Shown here: positions 59,673 through 64,000 of the stretch, piece after piece | Layout: the number at the start of each line of letters is the position of its first letter | Position numbering within the stretch: the first letter of the stretch is position 1 | DNA from: Marinobacterium rhizophilum | GTDB lineage: Bacteria; Pseudomonadota; Gammaproteobacteria; Pseudomonadales; Balneatricaceae | Length of the DNA stretch: 64,000 nucleotides | NCBI RefSeq assembly: GCF_024397915.1 | Contig: NZ_CP073347.1 | Coordinates: forward strand, 1,178,001-1,242,000 | Direction: 5' to 3' | Position numbers and translations under genes: made by a program | The notes under the pieces: model-generated | What the model saw: the letters and a program-made list of their open reading frames with translations, nothing else | Databases searched by the model: none | Told to the model about the DNA's origin: nothing

Positions 59673-59761
59673 TCTCGAAAAACCGTAACAAGCGGGCCTG
59701 GAGGTAAGGCGCAGCGCGCATCGCAGCCTATACGTCGCGTAGCAGGTTTTTCGAGGTGCCC
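59673..59761. mobile_element. MITE-like element A, short inverted copy
   Basis: Starts CTCGAAAAACCGTAAC and ends TTTTTCGAGGTGCCC, about 89 bases, with the interior mostly deleted relative to the other two copies. It lies against the element B fragment, as copy 1 lies against a full B element. Confidence 0.72.
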
Positions 59762-59768
59762 ATCACGG

Positions 59769-61502
59769 TCACGAGAGATCGGCGATTTCCCGCTCGATCA
59801 TCCGCTTGATATGGGCTTCGTTATCGACGATGTTTTCACCGTCCTGATGCAGCGATTTAAGCAGTCCTACCATCATCGCCAGCAACACGAAGGTGAAAGG
59901 CAGGGCGCCGGCGATCGATGCCGCCTGCAGTGACTTCATGGCCTGGTCTCCACCGAGAACCAGCAGGATCAGCGTCACCCCACCCAGAACCGAGCCCCAG
60001 ATGATGCGCTGCTGCACCGGGGGACGGCGGCCAAACGCCAGCAGCCGGCCCAGCACCAGGGTGCCGGAATCGGCGGAGGTGACGAAGAAAATGACCACTA
60101 CCGCCAGCGCCGCGGCTTTGGCCAGCGTCGCCATGGTACCCGGCGTCAGCACATCGAAGATGTTGTAGAAAGCGCCAGCATAGTCCCAGTTATTGACCGC
60201 GGCATTATAGATACTCATGTCGGCACCGTAGATTGCTTCATGGATGCCGGCGGACCCAAGCACGCCGAACCAGAGCAGTGCCACCAGGGAGGGGATGAAC
60301 ATCACGCCGAGCATGAATTCGCGAATCGTGCGGCCACGGGAAATGCGTGCGATGAACATGCCGACGAAACCGGCCCAGGCGATCCACCAGCCCCAGTAGA
60401 AGATGGTCCAGCCGCCCTGCCAGACACGCTCCTCGGGGCTGCGTGCGGTCCAGAGCGTCATGGATACGGCATCGGAGACGTAGTCCCCCAGCGCGGTGAC
60501 CGAGCTGGCGATCAGGTAGTTTGTGTTGCTGGACAGCAGGAAGTAGGACAGCATCCCAATGCAGATCCAGCTATTAAGCGTCGACAACCGCTTGATCCCC
60601 TTGGAAACGCCGCTGGTCGCCGAGGCCGTTGCGACAACGGTAATGAGGACGATCGACAGGATGGTCACGGTCTGGGATTTCTGCTCGATAAAGCCCAGTG
60701 AAACCAGGCCGGCGCTGATCTGTTCGACGCCGAGCCCGAGCGTCGTGGAGATACCGAAGATGGTACCAAACACGGTCAGGATATCGACGGTGTGGCCAAT
60801 CGGACCGTATATTTTATTGCCGATCAGCGGGTAGAGCGCCGAGCGCATCGACAGCGGCAGCCCCTTGCGGAAGGCAAAATACGCCAGCGACAGGCCGACG
60901 ATACCGTACATGGCCCAGGCGATGGTGCCCCAGTGGAAGATCGTCAACTTGACACCGCTGGCGGCAGCTTCGGCCACCAGGCTGCTGGGCACCGGAAAGC
61001 CCTCATCGCCGGGCAGCAGCCCCTGCTCCAGTGCGATCCTCTTGGCGTCGAAAAAGGCCGCCACCGCCGATTTGACGTCCTGGCTTAGAAAGGGATTGCC
61101 GCCGCTCCAGTCACTGGCGAAATGGATCATCGGCTCGGATACCCCGAAGAACAGCAAAGCAGCGCCGGTGCCGCAGCCAAACAGCATCGAAAACCAGGCA
61201 AAGTTGGTGAATTCGGGCCGGTCGTCATCGCTGCCAAGGCGTATCTTGCCGGCGCGGGAAAACGTGACGTACAGGCAGACCAGGAACGCCAGAAACATCA
61301 TGACGACGTAGTACCAGCCCAGGGTGCTTTCGATCCAGGTTTTCAGCCCAAGAAATTGTTCATTGGCTGTCTTGCCGAACAGAATCGCGTAGAGCATGAA
61401 AAACACAATCATGCTGATGGCGGTGATGCCAAGGGTCGAATTTAACCCCTTCAAGATCCCTCTGGGCTCAATCAGAGCGTCTATTTTTTCGCTGGAGAGC
61501 AT
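59769..61502 (-). CDS. BCCT-family transporter
   Basis: A 577-residue BCCT carrier with the core motif GGWTIFYWGWWIAWAGFVGMFIARISRGRTIREF and ADMSIYNAAVNNWDY in the loop before a late helix. It lacks the long C-terminal tail of the other carrier, suggesting a catabolic rather than osmotic role. GAGGGAAG precedes the ATG. It is followed upstream by repeats and then the dehydrogenase genes. Confidence 0.93.
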   Translation of the reverse strand: MLSSEKIDALIEPRGILKGLNSTLGITAISMIVFFMLYAILFGKTANEQFLGLKTWIESTLGWYYVVMMFLAFLVCLYVTFSRAGKIRLGSDDDRPEFTNFAWFSMLFGCGTGAALLFFGVSEPMIHFASDWSGGNPFLSQDVKSAVAAFFDAKRIALEQGLLPGDEGFPVPSSLVAEAAASGVKLTIFHWGTIAWAMYGIVGLSLAYFAFRKGLPLSMRSALYPLIGNKIYGPIGHTVDILTVFGTIFGISTTLGLGVEQISAGLVSLGFIEQKSQTVTILSIVLITVVATASATSGVSKGIKRLSTLNSWICIGMLSYFLLSSNTNYLIASSVTALGDYVSDAVSMTLWTARSPEERVWQGGWTIFYWGWWIAWAGFVGMFIARISRGRTIREFMLGVMFIPSLVALLWFGVLGSAGIHEAIYGADMSIYNAAVNNWDYAGAFYNIFDVLTPGTMATLAKAAALAVVVIFFVTSADSGTLVLGRLLAFGRRPPVQQRIIWGSVLGGVTLILLVLGGDQAMKSLQAASIAGALPFTFVLLAMMVGLLKSLHQDGENIVDNEAHIKRMIEREIADLS

Positions 61503-61674
61503 ACGCTTCCCTCATAAGATAGATTGGGTTAGTTATTGTTTTTTTGATTTTAATAACGCAAAAAACTTGGCAATAAAAATGTTCCTGCGCTCACCCCGAT
61601 AACCGGCGCATGTTTGTCAGACGCCGGCATCTAGGAGGCTGCAATGAGACTTGCGATCGGGGCGGTCAACCTTA

Positions 61675-61832
61675 GGCACCTCGAAAAACCTACTGCGCGA
61701 CTCATATGCTGCGTTGCGCGGTGCTGGTGCGCCAGCCCGGTAGGAATCCTCATGTATACCCCATACACTGCGGTTCCTGCGCTCCGTGCGCCTTGCCTCT
61801 AAGCCCGCTCGTTACGGTTTTTCGAGGTGCCC
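61675..61832. mobile_element. MITE-like element A, copy 3
   Basis: About 158 bases with GGCACCTCGAAAAACC and GGTTTTTCGAGGTGCCC ends; the interior closely follows 31262-31443. It lies in the 520-base gap 61503-62022, which contains no gene. Confidence 0.82.
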
Positions 61833-61978
61833 TCTTTTCAATTACTCTCGGTGTGGGCAGGCGAACACTGCCATTAAGTTTTATTGTTTCCAGAGCGAAT
61901 AAGGCTTCGGCGTTAACCCCCGCATATATTACTGAAAACAGCCGGCGAGATAATGACTTCTAGAAACTCGGATCAGTA

Positions 61979-62010
61979 TTAGCCCGGCGGACTAATACAT
62001 GAAACACGGA
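61979..62010. repeat. Degenerate element B fragment
   Basis: TTAGCCCGGCGG, CTAATACATGAAACA and a changed hairpin resemble the end of element B. It overlaps the region just before the 3-hydroxyacyl-CoA dehydrogenase stop. Confidence 0.5.
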
Positions 62011-62022
62011 TATGGGTTGATA

Positions 62023-63024
62023 TTAGCGCGCCGTTACCAGACGTTCTTTTTTAACGGCGTCTTCAACGCTAAAACCTTCGCTTGCACTCATCGCGCGGCT
62101 CGCCTCGACGATCTTGCGATCACGCTCCGCTGCCAGATCGTCGAAGCTGCGGCCATTTTCTTGCGCCTGCACCCCGGTCAGCAGCTTCTCGATCACTTCA
62201 GGCGTCAGGCGCGGATCGCCCAGGTCATCCCACCAGCGGTGAAACGACGGTCCAAAGCGCTCACAGAATACGCCCAGGCCATGACCGCCACTGCCCAGAT
62301 TGAACAGCATGTGCGGGCCCATGACTGACCAGCGCAGACCGGGGCCCGCATACACCGCCTTGTCGACATCTTCAACACTGGCCACCCCTTCCACCACCAG
62401 GTGAATGGCCTCGCGCCAGAGCGCAGCCTGCAGGCGGTTGGCCACGTGGCCCGGCACTTCCCTGTTAACGCGAATCGTCACCTTGGCGCAGGCGGCGTAG
62501 AACTGCTCGGCCTTTGCCAGCACATCGCTGTCGGTCTTGTCGTTGCCCAGCAGCTCCACCAGTGGAATCAGGTGCGGCGGATTGAAGGGATGACCCAGGA
62601 TGAAGCGGCCGGGGTTTTTCCAGCCATCCTGCATTTCTTTGACCAGCAGGCCCGAGGCGCTGGATGCCACAATGGCATCGGCGCGCAAATGCGGCTCGAT
62701 GCGGGCATAAAGCTCATGCTTGATGTCGATACGCTCGGGCACGCTTTCCTGCACAAATTGCGCCCGGACAACGGCCTCTTCCGGTGTACGGAAGAACTGT
62801 ACTCTATCCATGGCACCGTTGGCGGTCAGGCCCAGGCGTTCAAGGCTCGGCCAGGCATGCTCGACATAATCGCGTACAAAGGCTTCGGCATTGTCGGAGG
62901 GATCATAGACATCCACTTCCAGTCCTGCGGCCAGAAACAGCGCCGTCCAGCTCGCGCCGATGGTGCCGGCACCCAGAATGGCGGCGACCTTAACATCCGT
63001 TGAAAAATCCACCTGCTTGTTCAT
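62023..63024 (-). CDS. 3-hydroxyacyl-CoA dehydrogenase family protein, carnitine dehydrogenase-like
   Basis: A 333-residue protein with the NAD loop AAILGAGTIGASWTALFLAAG near residues 14-34, a QESVPERIDIKHELYARIEPH segment and the catalytic-histidine region GHPFNPPHLIPLVELLG near 143. REVPGHVANRLQAALWREAIHLVVEGVAS and GPGLRWSVMGPHMLF follow. This layout fits the carnitine 3-dehydrogenase/gulonate dehydrogenase branch rather than fatty acid oxidation. Two BCCT carriers and a Rieske-type reductase nearby support a quaternary amine substrate. GAGG precedes the ATG. Confidence 0.85.
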   Translation of the reverse strand: MNKQVDFSTDVKVAAILGAGTIGASWTALFLAAGLEVDVYDPSDNAEAFVRDYVEHAWPSLERLGLTANGAMDRVQFFRTPEEAVVRAQFVQESVPERIDIKHELYARIEPHLRADAIVASSASGLLVKEMQDGWKNPGRFILGHPFNPPHLIPLVELLGNDKTDSDVLAKAEQFYAACAKVTIRVNREVPGHVANRLQAALWREAIHLVVEGVASVEDVDKAVYAGPGLRWSVMGPHMLFNLGSGGHGLGVFCERFGPSFHRWWDDLGDPRLTPEVIEKLLTGVQAQENGRSFDDLAAERDRKIVEASRAMSASEGFSVEDAVKKERLVTAR

Positions 63025-63068
63025 TTCAAACCTCTATTACAGCCATTTGAAGATTGTTGGCACAACGC

Positions 63069-63833
63069 CTAAAACAGGCCGGGTTGCAGGGGCGATGCCG
63101 CCGTCAATCCGCCATCCATCACAAACATCTGTCCACTGGCATAGGCCGAATCATCGGATGCCAGCCAGAGCGCCAGCCCCGCTACATCTTCAGGCTTGCC
63201 AAAGCGCCCCACCGCGTGGCGCGCCAGCGCATCACGCTTGGCCGCCTCAGGATTGGCTGCCAGATCAAAACCTGCCTCGGCCATTTCCGTCATGATCCAG
63301 CCCGGACAGATGGCGTTACAGCGCACGCCGTCCTTGCCATGGTCCACGGCAATCGAGCGCGTCAGACCATGCACAAAGGCCTTGGAAGCGTTATAGATCG
63401 CCATGCTGGGGTCCGATACGTTGGCGCTGATGGAGCCCAGGTTGATGATGACGCCCTTGCCTGCATGCCCCAGATCCGGAATCAGTTCGCGACAGCACAG
63501 GAACACCGCCTTGGCATTCACGCCCATGACCAGGTCCCACTCGGCATCCGTGGTTTGGGTGACGGTTTTCTCGACCTGGACACCGGCGTTGTTCACCAGC
63601 ACATCCACCTGGCCAAAGGCTTGCAGCGCAGTGCTGCGCAGGCGTTTAACGTCTTCCAGGCGCGACAGGTCGGCCTGCAACCAGACCACGGCTTCGGGCA
63701 GGTCCGTCGGCCGTTCCCCCCGGCCACAGCTGAGCACCCGGGCGCCATTGGCCAGAAAACGATCCACCACCGCGCGGCCGATACCGCGACCGCCGCCGGT
63801 GACAATGGCGACTTTTCCATTCAAGGCTGACAT
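63069..63833 (-). CDS. Short-chain dehydrogenase/reductase
   Basis: A 254-residue classical SDR: TGGGRGIGRAV near residues 12-22, NNAGVQ, IINLGSIS (catalytic serine), YNASKAF (catalytic Y and K) and the C-terminal ASGQMFVMDGG. GGAGAAAAAC precedes the ATG, 12 bases after the end of the upstream reductase gene. Together with the 3-hydroxyacyl-CoA dehydrogenase-like gene it forms an operon. The substrate is unknown. Confidence 0.9.
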   Translation of the reverse strand: MSALNGKVAIVTGGGRGIGRAVVDRFLANGARVLSCGRGERPTDLPEAVVWLQADLSRLEDVKRLRSTALQAFGQVDVLVNNAGVQVEKTVTQTTDAEWDLVMGVNAKAVFLCCRELIPDLGHAGKGVIINLGSISANVSDPSMAIYNASKAFVHGLTRSIAVDHGKDGVRCNAICPGWIMTEMAEAGFDLAANPEAAKRDALARHAVGRFGKPEDVAGLALWLASDDSAYASGQMFVMDGGLTAASPLQPGLF

Positions 63834-63844
63834 GTTTTTCTCCG

Positions 63845-64000
63845 TTAAAGATCAAGTACAAGACGGCTGGATTTGGCCCGCGAGCAACACACCGCCATCA
63901 CGTCATTCAGGCTTTTCTCATCCGCGCTCAGGATTTGATCACGGTGCTCGGGCTCCCCGTCCAGCACATCGGTGAGGCAGGAACCACACACACCCTCTTC
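63845..64000 (-). CDS. End of Rieske-oxygenase-type reductase (PDR/VanB family), cut by window edge
   Basis: Only 51 C-terminal residues lie in the window. Translated on the minus strand, they read EEGVCGSCLTDVLDGEPEHRD, then LSADEKSLNDVMAVCCSR and RLVLDL. The CGSC and distal CC are three of the plant-type ferredoxin [2Fe-2S] ligands at the C-terminus of phthalate dioxygenase reductase-like proteins, which include VanB and the carnitine monooxygenase reductase CntB. The adjacent dehydrogenases and BCCT genes make a quaternary-amine role plausible. Confidence 0.8.
   Translation of the reverse strand, partial: EEGVCGSCLTDVLDGEPEHRDQILSADEKSLNDVMAVCCSRAKSSRLVLDL

Overview
The window is GC-rich bacterial DNA that reads like the accessory part of a chromosome of an environmental, probably marine, gammaproteobacterium. 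This rests on the mix of TRAP, Tct and BCCT transporters, many LysR regulators, two formylglycine sulfatases, Zur-type zinc control, a RAYT remnant and a VCR-like integron array. The genus cannot be fixed from the sequence. No rRNA, tRNA or CRISPR array was seen.

Layout. 1-5 kb: the start of a flavoprotein cut by the window edge, then an aromatic-type operon (FAD hydroxylase, DUF2783, MBL-fold protein) behind a LysR gene, and a DctM remnant. 5-8 kb: one large adenylation/carrier/membrane-acyltransferase fusion. 8-10 kb: folE2 and a DUF1826 gene diverge from a Zur box. 10-18 kb: an AT-rich foreign block with a RAYT/REP remnant, an IS3-like scrap, a LysR/azoreductase/deaminase group, and an integron cassette array without integrase (four clear attC sites and one degenerate) whose cassettes all read on the minus strand. 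One cassette holds a coupled receiver-like and histidine-kinase-like gene pair. 19-25 kb: oxidoreductases, LysR genes and a DMT permease. 24.8-29.5 kb: a complete Opp/Nik-type ABC importer headed by a second Zur-like box. 30-31 kb: MarR plus siderophore-interacting protein behind a perfect palindrome.

31.7-38.3 kb: a nitroreductase, then sulfatase, IclR regulator and TAXI-TRAP transporter tied together by two near-identical palindromes. 38.6-44 kb: a dicarboxylate symporter and a LysR/nitroreductase/quinone-reductase/monooxygenase group. 44-49.7 kb: a branched-chain 2-oxoacid dehydrogenase operon (E1 alpha, E1 beta, E2) followed by a Ser/Thr kinase instead of an E3 gene. 49.8-56.2 kb: TctABC, an FMN 2-hydroxyacid dehydrogenase and a second sulfatase, opposite a LysR gene; together these suggest uptake, desulfation and oxidation of a sulfate ester. 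57.4-64 kb: two BCCT carriers, a 3-hydroxyacyl-CoA/carnitine-dehydrogenase-like enzyme, an SDR and the end of a Rieske-type reductase, suggesting quaternary-amine catabolism.

Intergenic space is rich in repeats: heptanucleotide tandem tracts at seven places, a MITE-like element with GGGCACCTCGAAA ends, a four-hairpin element often beside it, and a composite repeat that follows heptamer tracts.
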